Positions 8,944 through 18,777 are shown, counted from the first letter of the stretch. The stretch is 64,000 nt of DNA from Pseudorhodoplanes sp. (GCA_022843165.1 JALHOD010000012.1:37267-101266); one strand, 5' to 3'. Translations and numbers: made by a program. Notes: generated from the letters alone by a model not told the origin.

Positions 8944-9939
8944 TCAGTTTCCGAACTTGAGATTGCCTTCCTTCACGACCTCCTGCCACATCTTGATTTC
9001 CGCGCTGATGTGACGCGCGAAGTCGGCCGGTTCCATGCCGGACGCGGTGGTGGCGAGCGCCGCCAGCTTGTCCTTCACGTCGGTGTTGAGCAGCACGTCG
9101 CGCACTTCCTTCGCCAGCTTGTCCACGATCGGATTCGGCGTGCCGGCGGGCAGAAACAACCCGCTCCACAAAGCGACGTCCATGCCCCTCACGCCCGCTT
9201 CCGCCATGGTCGGCACTGCCGGCAGGGCCGGCGAGCGCATGGAGCCTGTCACCGCGAGTGCGCGCAGCTTGCCGCCCTGCACCTGAGGCACCGCCGGCGG
9301 GGGATCGACAATGGTCATCGCGGCACTGCCGGAGATGATGTTCAGGATCGACTCGCCGCTGCTCTTGAAGGGAATCGCGGTGCCTTGCGCGCCGGTGCGC
9401 AACTTGAACAACTCGATCGGCAGCGTGAAGGCTGGCGAGGAAGTCGCATAATTCGCCTTCTCGGGATTGGCCTTGGTCCATGCCACGAGATCGGCCACGT
9501 TCTTGGCCGGGTGGTCGGCATTGACCACGAGGAACAGTGCGTAGTCGCCGATCATGGTGACCGGGACAAAACTCGTCAGGGTGTCGTAGCCGGTCTTGAA
9601 GATCACCGGGCCGATCGCCATCGCGCCGCTGGCGCCGACCAGCACGGTGTAGCCGTCGGCAGGCTCGCGCGCGACGAATTCCGCCGCCGTGCGCCCGCCC
9701 GCTCCCGGCTTGTTCTCGATCACCACGGTCCAGCCCAGCTTTTCCTGCAGCTTGGTCGCGATCAGACGCGCGAAAATGTCGTTGCCGCCGCCGGCCGCAA
9801 ACCCGACCACCATGCGGATGGGCTTGTCCGGATAGGCGCCCTGCGCCTGCGCAGATGACAGTGCAGAAAAGGACAACGCCAGCGTCAATAATGTAAGTGC
9901 AATCCCCCGCCCCGTGCGAGCGGCCCAGCTAACAACCAT
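8944..9939 (-). CDS. Bug/TctC-family periplasmic solute-binding protein
   Basis: Encodes 331 aa from the ATG at 9939, chosen because GGAGGAAT sits at correct spacing; a frame extension to 9966 is unlikely. It has a signal peptide (GIALTLLTLALSF...AQA). The mature protein has the family signature YPDKPIRMVVGFAAGGGNDI, then VVIENKPGAGG and PADGYTVLVG. These proteins bind carboxylates for tripartite tricarboxylate transporters. No TctA/TctB membrane genes are nearby, so it is an orphan, which is common for this family. The 4-hydroxybenzoate hydroxylase gene lies upstream on the same strand, hinting at an aromatic carboxylate ligand. That is inference. Confidence 0.9.
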   Translation of the reverse strand: MVVSWAARTGRGIALTLLTLALSFSALSSAQAQGAYPDKPIRMVVGFAAGGGNDIFARLIATKLQEKLGWTVVIENKPGAGGRTAAEFVAREPADGYTVLVGASGAMAIGPVIFKTGYDTLTSFVPVTMIGDYALFLVVNADHPAKNVADLVAWTKANPEKANYATSSPAFTLPIELFKLRTGAQGTAIPFKSSGESILNIISGSAAMTIVDPPPAVPQVQGGKLRALAVTGSMRSPALPAVPTMAEAGVRGMDVALWSGLFLPAGTPNPIVDKLAKEVRDVLLNTDVKDKLAALATTASGMEPADFARHISAEIKMWQEVVKEGNLKFGN

Positions 9940-10069
9940 GGCATTCCTCCAGCGGGCGCATTGCATGCGGACTGGAACAGCCGCCGTCGCCCTTGCGCCG
10001 CAGCATAACGGGTTGGCCGGGATAGCGGAAAGCGAAATTGTTGCGTCCTTAGGCGCAGCGTCTGACCCG

Positions 10070-11257
<1,188 letters not shown>

Positions 11258-11512
11258 TCATTTTTCTTACCCCCTACAGGGACCCGCCGGGTCAGAAAAG
11301 GGATGATTGCCGGAACGGATGGGATTTTTTCGGCCCCCAGAGCCTAGACTGCTTCATCGCGCCTTCAAGAATCTGGTGATGCCCTATGTCGATCAGCGGC
11401 GCTGGCGCAGGGGGCGCGCAAATGCCCGGCTTGGATTCAGCAAGACGGAGCCGGCGGCGGTCGCTCCGGCCGCAGCGCCGGGCAAACCCTAGCCGCGCGG
11501 GAACGGCGGCGC

Positions 11513-13024
11513 CTAATTGCGCCGCGCGCCGTCGGCGCGAAAGGTTTTGGTTTCCGACACCGTGCCGTCACGATAGGTCAGTTCCACCGACATGAATTTG
11601 GTGGCCTGCGGCAGCTTCATGTAGGTCGTGGCATTGTGCGGGATCGCGGATGGATCGCGCAGGTCGCAAGGCGGCAGCGTGAGCTTGCGGTCCGGCACGG
11701 TGGAGTCGAAACCGACCTTCACCTCGCGGATGGCGCAGCGATACGACGCCAGATGCGACCAATAGACCATCAGGCCGTTATATTCGCGGAACGACAGCCA
11801 GCTGCCGCTGGTCATTTCCAGAATCTGGCGCTGGCTCTTCTCCAGCGCTTCCGTCGGGCTGAACTTCACCGGAAACGCCTCGCCCCAGTTGCCGCGCAGA
11901 TCGGCGGAGCGGACATAGATGGTGCCTTCCGGCGTATCGGCATCGAGCTGCAGCGACGGATTGGGCATGCGCTTGCGAGTGCGCGGATCGAGGGTGTCGA
12001 GGAAGCCGGTCTCCTTGAAATTGCCCTGCTCGCCCAGGCGCCAGGAAATCGCGGTGACCGGATCGGCGAAGGAGAGCGTCACCGACCAGCCGCCATTGTG
12101 GCGCATGAAATTGGCGATCGGCGCATTGAGCTGATCGTCCGGCGCGGTGATGCGCGCGCGCGGGCCGAGCGGCTGCGCGGGCAAGGCCGCGATTTGCGGC
12201 AACACCTCGATCTGGCGCTTGGTGTCGAGAGTGCCATTCAGAACCACGTCGCCGACGATCTGATCGTAATAGGCCGGGGTCTGGTCGTGACGCCATTTGG
12301 CGGCGAGCACCTTCACGTCCGATTGCGTGCGCTTGGCGATCTGCACCAGCGTCAGGCCGGGCGTCTGCAATTCCTTCACGAAGTGACGGGTGAAAACCGA
12401 GTTGGGATCCTTGTCGTCTTCCGAATAGCGATCGAGCGCAGCCTGCTTGGCGCCGGCGGAGAAGATCACGAACACGCCCTCGTTCGGCGTCATCGGCGCG
12501 AGACCGGCGGAGCCGCGCACCGAGCGCTTGCCCGGGCGTTCGAACGGATTGTTGCGGCAGGCATCGAGCACCAGAATCGAGGTGCGCACGCCGCGCGACT
12601 GCAGACGCTCGATCACGCGCTGGGCGGCGAATGAGGCGTCGCGCACCAGTTCTTCCTGACCTTCGGTCGCTTCCGGCACATCGACCGGCAGCAGATAATT
12701 GTCGCCCTGGATCTCGAATCCGTGGCCGGCGAAGAAGAAGAACGCGGTGTCGCCCGGCGCCAGCGCGCGGTCGAACGCGAGCAAGGTCTCGCTCATGCCG
12801 CGGCGGGTCTGGTTCTGCGCCTCGATCACCTGGAAGCCGAGCCCCTTCAGGGTCTCGCCCATCTTGCGGGCGTCGTTGCCGGCTTTCTTCAGTGCGGGAA
12901 TGTTCTTGTAGTCGTCGTTGCCGATGACCAGCGCGACTTTCTTCTGGGCAAAAGCCGGCGTCGGGCCGAAGGCCATCGCCATCCCCGCCACCAGAGCGGC
13001 CACCAGAAGCGCCAGCTGTCGCAT
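11513..13024 (-). CDS. Exported caspase-fold (metacaspase-like, C14) protein
   Basis: Encodes 503 aa from the ATG at 13024, where GGGG sits six bases upstream; a second ATG at 13030 abuts the G run and is less likely. Residues 1-26 are a signal peptide ending AFA. Residues ~28-250 are a peptidase C14/caspase domain (KKVALVIGNDDY) with the catalytic dyad H101 (FFFAGHGFEI) and C156 (LVLDACRNNPF) intact. Residues ~275-503 form a region I cannot assign, rich in beta-type sequence with three cysteines (RCAIRE, PPCDLRD). Bacterial homologs cleave after basic residues, but the target here is unknown. Export suggests a periplasmic role. Confidence 0.88.
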   Translation of the reverse strand: MRQLALLVAALVAGMAMAFGPTPAFAQKKVALVIGNDDYKNIPALKKAGNDARKMGETLKGLGFQVIEAQNQTRRGMSETLLAFDRALAPGDTAFFFFAGHGFEIQGDNYLLPVDVPEATEGQEELVRDASFAAQRVIERLQSRGVRTSILVLDACRNNPFERPGKRSVRGSAGLAPMTPNEGVFVIFSAGAKQAALDRYSEDDKDPNSVFTRHFVKELQTPGLTLVQIAKRTQSDVKVLAAKWRHDQTPAYYDQIVGDVVLNGTLDTKRQIEVLPQIAALPAQPLGPRARITAPDDQLNAPIANFMRHNGGWSVTLSFADPVTAISWRLGEQGNFKETGFLDTLDPRTRKRMPNPSLQLDADTPEGTIYVRSADLRGNWGEAFPVKFSPTEALEKSQRQILEMTSGSWLSFREYNGLMVYWSHLASYRCAIREVKVGFDSTVPDRKLTLPPCDLRDPSAIPHNATTYMKLPQATKFMSVELTYRDGTVSETKTFRADGARRN

Positions 13025-13173
13025 CGCCATCCCCTTCAAAATCCCCGGAATCCAGTACCCTGCCGGGTCCGTGCCAGATCCGCCGCACCGAGATAGTCGC
13101 ATGAGCCGGGGGACGGGTTCAAAGGGGGTGTCGCAGTTGTGAAGATCGGCGGCGGCCCGACGCCGTGCGCGGG

Positions 13174-13458
13174 TCACGCCTGCGTCTTGCGCGACCGCAG
13201 CTTCCAGAACGCGATCAGCAGGATGGCCGCGACGGCGGTGCCGATGGTGGTCGCGGACGACAGCACGCCGCTGCGCGCGGCAAAGCCCATGACGCAGATC
13301 GCCAGCACCAAGGCAGTGACGGTCAGGGCTGCGTGCCAGCGCAAGCCCGCCAGCAAAGCCAGGCACAGCACCAGCAGAAACAGGCCCGGAACCGTGAACA
13401 GTTCCAGGGTCGCCGGATCAGGAACGCGGACATACTCAACAAACGACATGCCCCGCAT
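13174..13458 (-). CDS. Small membrane protein, function unknown
   Basis: Encodes 94 aa (or 91 from the second ATG at 13449). There are three hydrophobic segments (~21-41, ~43-60, ~67-84) and a basic C-terminus (KLRSRKTQA), consistent with an inner-membrane protein. No family is recognised. A longer open frame overlapping it in another reading frame is the upstream extension of the caspase-fold gene and is arginine-rich and unconvincing. Its ribosome site is weak, so it could be untranslated, but the hydrophobic pattern is unlikely by chance. Confidence 0.55.
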   Translation of the reverse strand: MRGMSFVEYVRVPDPATLELFTVPGLFLLVLCLALLAGLRWHAALTVTALVLAICVMGFAARSGVLSSATTIGTAVAAILLIAFWKLRSRKTQA

Positions 13459-13531
13459 TTCTAGGGCGCGAGCGTTAGTGTGAAATTAACGGCCAGGGAT
13501 CTCTTGCCCCTGCCCGCAACCGCATGAAAAA

Positions 13532-13551
13532 GCGGGGGCTTTCGCCCCCGC
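13532..13551 (-). terminator. Intrinsic terminator after the exported methyltransferase genes
   Basis: An 8 bp all-GC stem, 13532-13539 with 13544-13551, around a 4 nt loop. On the minus strand it is followed by TTTTT (A run at 13527-13531). It ends transcription of the methyltransferase gene stopping at 13581 and separates it from the small membrane protein gene. Confidence 0.85.
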
Positions 13552-13580
13552 CGGTTTCCGGTCCGCGGTCCGGATTGCGC

Positions 13581-14450
13581 CTATTTGGCGCGCGTGGCCT
13601 GGAACCTGTTCTCGCCGCTGCCCGTCCTGGCGACGCCTTCCATCGCCTCGCCCGTCACCTTCCCGGAATATTGCGTGTCGCCGACCTTGAAGGTGATCTG
13701 GTCGCCGTCGAGCTTGCCCTCGCTGATCGCGGCGGCGTTGCTGCCGCTCTTCAGCGAACCCGAGACCACCTGGTATTTCTGTTCCAGCACCAGATCGCCA
13801 TGCGGCAATTTCCAGGTGCCACCGACATCCGCCGGAACGATCCAGAGATACGCCGTGCAATAGGAGCGGCAATCCTCGTTCACACTCTCGGTCTGGTCGG
13901 CGCTCCAGTCGCCCATGCTGAAGGAGTTGGTCACGACGCGCGTGCCCGGCTTCATCTTCAGGATGGTCGGGCGCAGCCGCACATTCAGTTCCGGCAACAG
14001 GAACATGGTGATCACGGTCGCCTTGGAGAAATCGCTCTCGAAGATGTCGGCCTTGGCAAACGTCGCCTTCGCGCTGACGCCCTCCTTCTCGGCGTTACGC
14101 TTCGACAATTCCACCATGTCGGGATTGAATTCGATTCCATACGCAGTCGTGCCACGCTTGGCAGCCGTAATGACGGTGCGGCCGTCGCCGGAGCCGAGAT
14201 CGTACAGAATATCGGACGGCGTCAGCTTGGCCATGTCGAGCATCTTGTTGACCAGCGATTGCGCGGTCGGAACCCAGACCACGTCCTTGCCTTCCTGGCC
14301 GACCGACGGCTCATAAGTGCCGGACTTCTTCTCGGCCTGCGCGGTTGCGCCGTTGGCCATCGCCTGCGGCACCGGCGCGAGATTCAACGCCAGCACCGCG
14401 GCCAGACAGGACAACGCCACCGAACCGGTCAACACTTTCAACGCCTTCAT
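13581..14450 (-). CDS. Exported class I methyltransferase, tandem copy 1
   Basis: Encodes 289 aa from the ATG at 14450, preceded by GGAGGATT. Residues 1-~36 are a signal peptide (LTGSVALSCLAAVLALNLA, possible cleavage near AMA-N). A class I methyltransferase fold follows: VWVPTAQSLVNKML, motif I DLGSGDGRTVI, then GIEFNPDMVELSKRNA and KPGTRVVTNSFSMGDW. The LGSGDGR and NPDMVELS pattern resembles the FAM173/ATPSCKMT lysine methyltransferase group. A C-terminal beta-rich region (~210-289) has no assigned family. Periplasmic export is at odds with a SAM-dependent enzyme because SAM is cytoplasmic. The neighbour at 14497 is a close paralog. Confidence 0.83.
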   Translation of the reverse strand: MKALKVLTGSVALSCLAAVLALNLAPVPQAMANGATAQAEKKSGTYEPSVGQEGKDVVWVPTAQSLVNKMLDMAKLTPSDILYDLGSGDGRTVITAAKRGTTAYGIEFNPDMVELSKRNAEKEGVSAKATFAKADIFESDFSKATVITMFLLPELNVRLRPTILKMKPGTRVVTNSFSMGDWSADQTESVNEDCRSYCTAYLWIVPADVGGTWKLPHGDLVLEQKYQVVSGSLKSGSNAAAISEGKLDGDQITFKVGDTQYSGKVTGEAMEGVARTGSGENRFQATRAK

Positions 14451-14496
14451 ACAATCCTCCACTGAAAATTCTGCTCGCTTGCATATTCAGCGCGCA

Positions 14497-15333
14497 CTAG
14501 CCGCGCGTCGCCTGGAACCTGGTTTCCTTGTCGCCGGTCTTCGCCACGCCCTCGATGACGTTGCCATTCACCTTGCCGGTATATTGCGTGTCGCCGGCGG
14601 CGAAGCTGATCTGGTCGCCGGTCATCTTGCCGTTGATCACGATCGCCGACACGTTGCCGTTCTTGAGCGTGCCGGACAGCATCTGAAAACTCTGCTTGAG
14701 CGCGAGTTCGCCCTCGCCGACCTTCCAGCTGCCATCCACTTTCGCCGGCACCACCCAGAAATGCGCGCGGCAATGCGTCGTGCAGTTTTCGGTCACCTGG
14801 AAGGTCTCCTCCGGAGTCCACTCGCCCATGTCGAAGGAGTTCGACACCACGCGGGTGCCGGGCTTCATGTCGAGAATTTTCGGCCGCAGCTTGAGATTGA
14901 TGGTCGAGAGCAGAAACATGGTGATCACGGTGGCCTTGGAGAAATCACTCTCGAAGATGTCGGCCTTGGCAAAGGTCGCCTTCGCGCTGACGCCTTCCTT
15001 TTCGGCATTGCGCTTCGACAGTTCCACCATGTCCGGGTTGTATTCGATGCCGTGCGCGGTGGCGCCGCGCTTGGCCGCCGTGATCACGGTGCGGCCGTCG
15101 CCGGAGCCGAGATCGATGACGTAATCGGCCGCGGTGACCTTGGCCATGTCCAGCATCTTGTCGACCAGCGCCTGCGCGGTGGGAACCCAGATCACGTCCT
15201 TGCCAGCCTGCCCCACTTCCGGGGTGAAGTCCCTGGACGCAGACTGCGCCAGCGCGCCCACCACGCTGGTCTGGACGGCAAAGGCGGCGGCAAGGCAGGA
15301 GACCGCAAACGCGCGGGGCAGAGACGGCTTCAT
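14497..15333 (-). CDS. Exported class I methyltransferase, tandem copy 2
   Basis: Encodes 278 aa from the ATG at 15333, with GGAGGATCC upstream. It is a paralog of the next gene: the stretch from KRNAEKEGVSAKATFAKAD through KATVITMFLL is identical in both, and the DNA is also very similar there. The signal peptide (RAFAVSCLAAAFAVQTSVVGALA) ends at ALAQS. Motif I is DLGSGDGRTVI. Conserved cysteines (NCTTHCRAHFW here, DCRSYCTAYLW in the paralog) could form a periplasmic disulfide. The gap to copy 1 is 46 bp, so the pair is probably cotranscribed up to the terminator at 13532. Catalytic activity and substrate are unknown. Confidence 0.83.
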   Translation of the reverse strand: MKPSLPRAFAVSCLAAAFAVQTSVVGALAQSASRDFTPEVGQAGKDVIWVPTAQALVDKMLDMAKVTAADYVIDLGSGDGRTVITAAKRGATAHGIEYNPDMVELSKRNAEKEGVSAKATFAKADIFESDFSKATVITMFLLSTINLKLRPKILDMKPGTRVVSNSFDMGEWTPEETFQVTENCTTHCRAHFWVVPAKVDGSWKVGEGELALKQSFQMLSGTLKNGNVSAIVINGKMTGDQISFAAGDTQYTGKVNGNVIEGVAKTGDKETRFQATRG

Positions 15334-15405
15334 CGGGGGATCCTCCAACAGACTGCCGGCAGACTGAACGACCGCCGAACGGGAGTAAACACCGCCGAAT
15401 GCGGC

Positions 15406-16575
15406 CTATTTCAAGGCCGTAAAGGCGTTCTCTAGGTCGCCGATCAGGTCCTCGACGTCCTCGATCCCGACCGACAGCCGCACCAGCCCGTCCGTGATGC
15501 CCAGCTCCGCCCGCACCTCAGGGGGGACCGAACCATGGGTCATGATGCCGGGATGCTCGATCAGGCTTTCCACCGCGCCCAGGCTTTCCGCCAGCGCGAA
15601 CACCTCGCAGCGCTCCAGGAAGGCGCGCGCGCCGTCGAGGCCGGTCTTGAGGTCCACCGAGATCATGCCGCCGAACGCGCGCATCTGGGTCTTGGCCAGC
15701 GCATGCTGGGGATGGCTCCTGAGGCCGGGATAGATGACCTTGCTCACCCTGGGATGCTGTTCCAGCCATTCGGCAATCTTCAGGGCCGAGGCGCATTGCC
15801 GCTCCATGCGCAGGGCCAGCGTCTTGATCCCGCGCAGTGCGAGGAAGGAATCGAACGGCCCCTGGATGGCGCCGACGGCGTTCTGCAGAAAGCCGAGTTT
15901 CTCGCGCAGGTCCTTGTTGTCGCCCACCACCGCGATCCCGCCGACCATGTCGGAATGGCCGTTGAGATATTTGGTGGTGGAATGCACCACGATGTCGAAA
16001 CCGAATTCCAGCGGGCGCTGCAGATACGGACTGCCGAAGGTGTTGTCCGCGACGGTGATGATGTTGCGCTTTTTCGCCAGCGCAGCGATTGCGCGCAGGT
16101 CCGCGAGCTTGAGCAGCGGATTGGTCGGCGTCTCCACCCAGATCATCCTGGTGTCGGGGCGGATCGCCTTCTCGATCGCCGAAAGATCGCTCAGATCGAC
16201 GAAGCTTGTCTCCAGGCCGGCCGAACGGTGGCGCACGTGGGTGAAGAGCCGGCGCGTGCCGCCATAGATATCGTCGGTCGCAACCACGTGCGCGCCCTGA
16301 TCGAGGCATTCGAGAATGGTCGAGATCGCCGCCAGTCCCGATGCGAAGGCAAGACCGGCGCTGCCGCTTTCCAGATCTGCGACGCAGCGTTCGAACGCCA
16401 TCCGGGTCGGATTCTGCGAGCGCGCATATTCGTAGCCTTTGTGCACGCCGGGGCTTTGCTGCACGTAGGTCGATGTCGCATAGATCGGCGTGATGACCGC
16501 ACCGGTCGTGGGATCAGGCTCCTGCCCGGCGTGAATGCAGCGGGTGAAAAAACCGGGCCGGTTGGGTTTGGTCAT
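15406..16575 (-). CDS. Cystathionine gamma-lyase / gamma-synthase-type PLP enzyme
   Basis: Encodes 389 aa of the Cys/Met metabolism PLP-dependent family. The PLP lysine is K202 (HSTTKYLNGHSD). Other family motifs are GYEYARSQNPTR, FASGLAAIST and the C-terminal SLGAVESLIEHPGIMTHGS. MetB, MetC, CGL and MetZ members are hard to separate by sequence. The partner gene immediately upstream encodes a cystathionine beta-synthase, which favours cystathionine gamma-lyase (cystathionine to cysteine, 2-oxobutyrate and ammonia) and hence reverse transsulfuration. The ATG at 16575 follows AAAGGTGAT. The gap to the CBS stop is 47 bp. Confidence 0.85.
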   Translation of the reverse strand: MTKPNRPGFFTRCIHAGQEPDPTTGAVITPIYATSTYVQQSPGVHKGYEYARSQNPTRMAFERCVADLESGSAGLAFASGLAAISTILECLDQGAHVVATDDIYGGTRRLFTHVRHRSAGLETSFVDLSDLSAIEKAIRPDTRMIWVETPTNPLLKLADLRAIAALAKKRNIITVADNTFGSPYLQRPLEFGFDIVVHSTTKYLNGHSDMVGGIAVVGDNKDLREKLGFLQNAVGAIQGPFDSFLALRGIKTLALRMERQCASALKIAEWLEQHPRVSKVIYPGLRSHPQHALAKTQMRAFGGMISVDLKTGLDGARAFLERCEVFALAESLGAVESLIEHPGIMTHGSVPPEVRAELGITDGLVRLSVGIEDVEDLIGDLENAFTALK

Positions 16576-16622
16576 GGCATCACCTTTTTATCCCTCAGCG
16601 ACATCGGAAGAGAAAAAACGCA

Positions 16623-17987
16623 TCATTGCATCGCGGTCCGGAAATGATTGATCAGGTCGATGCGGGTGACCAGACCGAGAAAACGATCGTCCTCCATCAC
16701 GATGGCAACGAAATCCTTCCTGAACAGCGGCACCAGATCGCGGATCGGCGCATCGGCGGAGATCGTCTCCAGCCGCGTCACCATCACGTCGCTGACCGGA
16801 CGGCTGAAGGCCCTGCTTTCGCCGAGCGTCAGCAGCGCAGCCAGCAGATCGCTTTCATCGACCAGGCCGACAATCCGGTCGCCGTCCATCACCGGCATCT
16901 GCGAGACATCGGCCGCGCGCATGCGCGCGAACACCGTGCGCAGGTTGTCCTGCGGGCGCACTTCGACCGCACCGCCTTTGTCGCGCGGCGCCACCACCAG
17001 ATCGCGTACCTTGCCGGATTTCTCGACACCGAGAAAACCTTCCTGCGCCAGATAGGCGTCGTTGAACACCTTGGAGAGATATTTGGCGCCGGAATCGCAG
17101 ATGAAACTGACCACACGCTTCGGCGTGCTTTGCGCGCGGCAATAGCGCAAAGCCGCCGCCAGCAGCGTGCCGGACGACGAGCCGCCGAACACGCCCTCCA
17201 CGCGCAGCAGGTCGCGCGCGGCCACGAAGCTTTCCGGGTCGGGAATCGAATAGGCCTCTTTCACCAGCGACAGATCGCAGTTCGGCGGGACAAAATCCTC
17301 GCCGATCCCCTCCACCGCCCAGCTGCCCGCCTCCGTCATCTGCCCGGTCTTGACCAGCGGCGCCAGCACCGAGCCGACGGGATCGGCCAGGATCATTTTC
17401 GTTTTCGGCGACGCAGCCTTCATGAAACGCCCGACGCCGGTCAGCGTCCCGCCGGAGCCGACGCCGACCACAACGGCGTCGATGTCGTTGTTCATCTGCC
17501 TGAGCAATTCCGGCGCGGTTGCGGTTTCATGCGCGTGCGGATTGGCAGGGTTCTCGAACTGGTTGATGTAGATCGCGCCCTTCGCCCGCTGCGTGATGTC
17601 GGCGGCGAGATCCTGGTAATAATCGGGATGGCCCTTGCCGACATCCGAGCGCGTGAGAATGACCTCGGCGCCCATGGCGCGCGCATGCAGAATCTTCTCG
17701 CGCGACATCTTGTCGGGCACCACCAGCACGGTGCGATAACCCTTTTGCGCCCCGACGAAGGCAAGCCCGAGCCCGGTATTGCCGGCGGTCGCTTCCACGA
17801 TCATGCCGCCCGGCTTCAGGCGGCCGTCGGCCTCCGCCGCCTCGATCATGGCGCGCGCCGGCCGGTCCTTGATCGAGCCTGACGGATTTTGACTCTCGAG
17901 CTTGAGAAACAGCTGGCACGGCCCGGTATCGAGGCGCGTCACCGCGACCAGCGGGGTTTCGCCGATCAGATCGAGAATGGATGTCAT
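16623..17987 (-). CDS. Cystathionine beta-synthase with C-terminal CBS-domain pair
   Basis: Encodes 454 aa. The PLP fold-II domain spans ~1-320, with the Schiff-base lysine K40 in SGSIKDRPA, the cofactor/substrate loop EATAGNTG and the phosphate-binding loop GSGGTLTG. Residues ~335-454 hold two CBS motifs (QMPVMDGDRIVGLVDESDL and FVAIVMEDDRFLGLVTRIDL), the regulatory module that binds adenosyl ligands in eukaryotic CBS. It condenses serine or O-acetylserine with homocysteine, or could be a cysteine synthase-like enzyme; the CBS pair and the CGL neighbour favour the first. It begins 10 bp after the upstream hydrolase stop, indicating one transcript. Confidence 0.88.
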   Translation of the reverse strand: MTSILDLIGETPLVAVTRLDTGPCQLFLKLESQNPSGSIKDRPARAMIEAAEADGRLKPGGMIVEATAGNTGLGLAFVGAQKGYRTVLVVPDKMSREKILHARAMGAEVILTRSDVGKGHPDYYQDLAADITQRAKGAIYINQFENPANPHAHETATAPELLRQMNNDIDAVVVGVGSGGTLTGVGRFMKAASPKTKMILADPVGSVLAPLVKTGQMTEAGSWAVEGIGEDFVPPNCDLSLVKEAYSIPDPESFVAARDLLRVEGVFGGSSSGTLLAAALRYCRAQSTPKRVVSFICDSGAKYLSKVFNDAYLAQEGFLGVEKSGKVRDLVVAPRDKGGAVEVRPQDNLRTVFARMRAADVSQMPVMDGDRIVGLVDESDLLAALLTLGESRAFSRPVSDVMVTRLETISADAPIRDLVPLFRKDFVAIVMEDDRFLGLVTRIDLINHFRTAMQ

Positions 17988-17997
17988 TGAACGGATT

Positions 17998-18699
17998 CTA
18001 ACCTTGCAACCAGTTCACAAGCGCCTTGGTCACGGCCTCCGGCCGCTCGAGCGTGGACAGATGCCCGCTGTCGGGGACGACCACAAGGCGGCTACCCGGA
18101 ATAAGAACATTCATTTCGCCGGACAGCTCCGGCGGAGTAAGTTGATCTCCATCTCCCACCAAAATGAGTGTGGGACAGCCGATCTGCGGAAGAGCGGGCC
18201 GCGAATCCGGGCGACCGGCAATCGCACGCTGCTGACGCACGAATGCATCCGCGCCAGTGTCTTCCGCCATCCGCATTACGACCTGCTTCAGTCCCTCGTC
18301 GTGCTGGCGGTTCTTGTGAACCAGCATCGGCCATTGCAGCGCGGGGATTTCCGCGAACCGCCCGGCGAGCGCGATGTCGATCTGGCGCTGGCGGTTCTCC
18401 GATTGCTGGGGGGTATCGGCGCGCGGGCCGGTATCCAGCAGCGCCAGCTTCGCCACCCGCTGCGCCGCCGCCCGCATGATCGCCATGGCGACATAGCCGC
18501 CCATCGACAACCCGATCAGGGCAAACCGGGGCGGGGCGTCGGCGAGGATCCGGGCGGCAATCGCCGCCATGCCGTCGTCGTGGCGGTGATCGGCGACCGT
18601 GACCGGGCCGAACGACCACAGGGCGGGCAACTGGGCGGCATAGAGCCTGGGCGAGCAATTCAGGCCGGGGATCAGGATGATCGGAAGTGTCTCGGTCAT
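17998..18699 (-). CDS. Alpha/beta hydrolase
   Basis: Encodes 233 aa. The nucleophile elbow GLSMGG places the serine at residue 65. The acid is in ILVGDGDQLTPP and the histidine in VVPDSGHLSTLERP. The fold matches small esterases and lactonases of the MhpC/BioH type. It is the first gene of an operon with cystathionine beta-synthase and the CGL-type enzyme, so a sulfur-metabolism link is possible but unproven. The ATG at 18699 is preceded by TTGGAGGAGAC, a strong ribosome site. Confidence 0.86.
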   Translation of the reverse strand: MTETLPIILIPGLNCSPRLYAAQLPALWSFGPVTVADHRHDDGMAAIAARILADAPPRFALIGLSMGGYVAMAIMRAAAQRVAKLALLDTGPRADTPQQSENRQRQIDIALAGRFAEIPALQWPMLVHKNRQHDEGLKQVVMRMAEDTGADAFVRQQRAIAGRPDSRPALPQIGCPTLILVGDGDQLTPPELSGEMNVLIPGSRLVVVPDSGHLSTLERPEAVTKALVNWLQG

Positions 18700-18737
18700 G
18701 TCTCCTCCAACGCTCGAAAGCCCCGTCCGGAGCCGAA

Positions 18738-18760
18738 AAGTTAAGCTATTTATTTAACTT
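18738..18760. promoter_or_regulatory. Inverted repeat between divergent hydrolase and helicase genes
   Basis: A perfect 7 bp inverted repeat, 18738-18744 with 18754-18760, spaced by 9 nt, in an A/T-rich patch. It lies 39 bp upstream of the hydrolase start and upstream of the helicase promoter, a position suited to an operator. No family-specific match is recognised. Confidence 0.35.
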
Positions 18761-18777
18761 AGTGCACCGCCGAAGGA

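Noticed and set aside
13031..13366. Upstream extension of the caspase-fold gene
   Set aside because: It would bury the signal peptide internally, and it overlaps the small membrane-protein gene in another frame.
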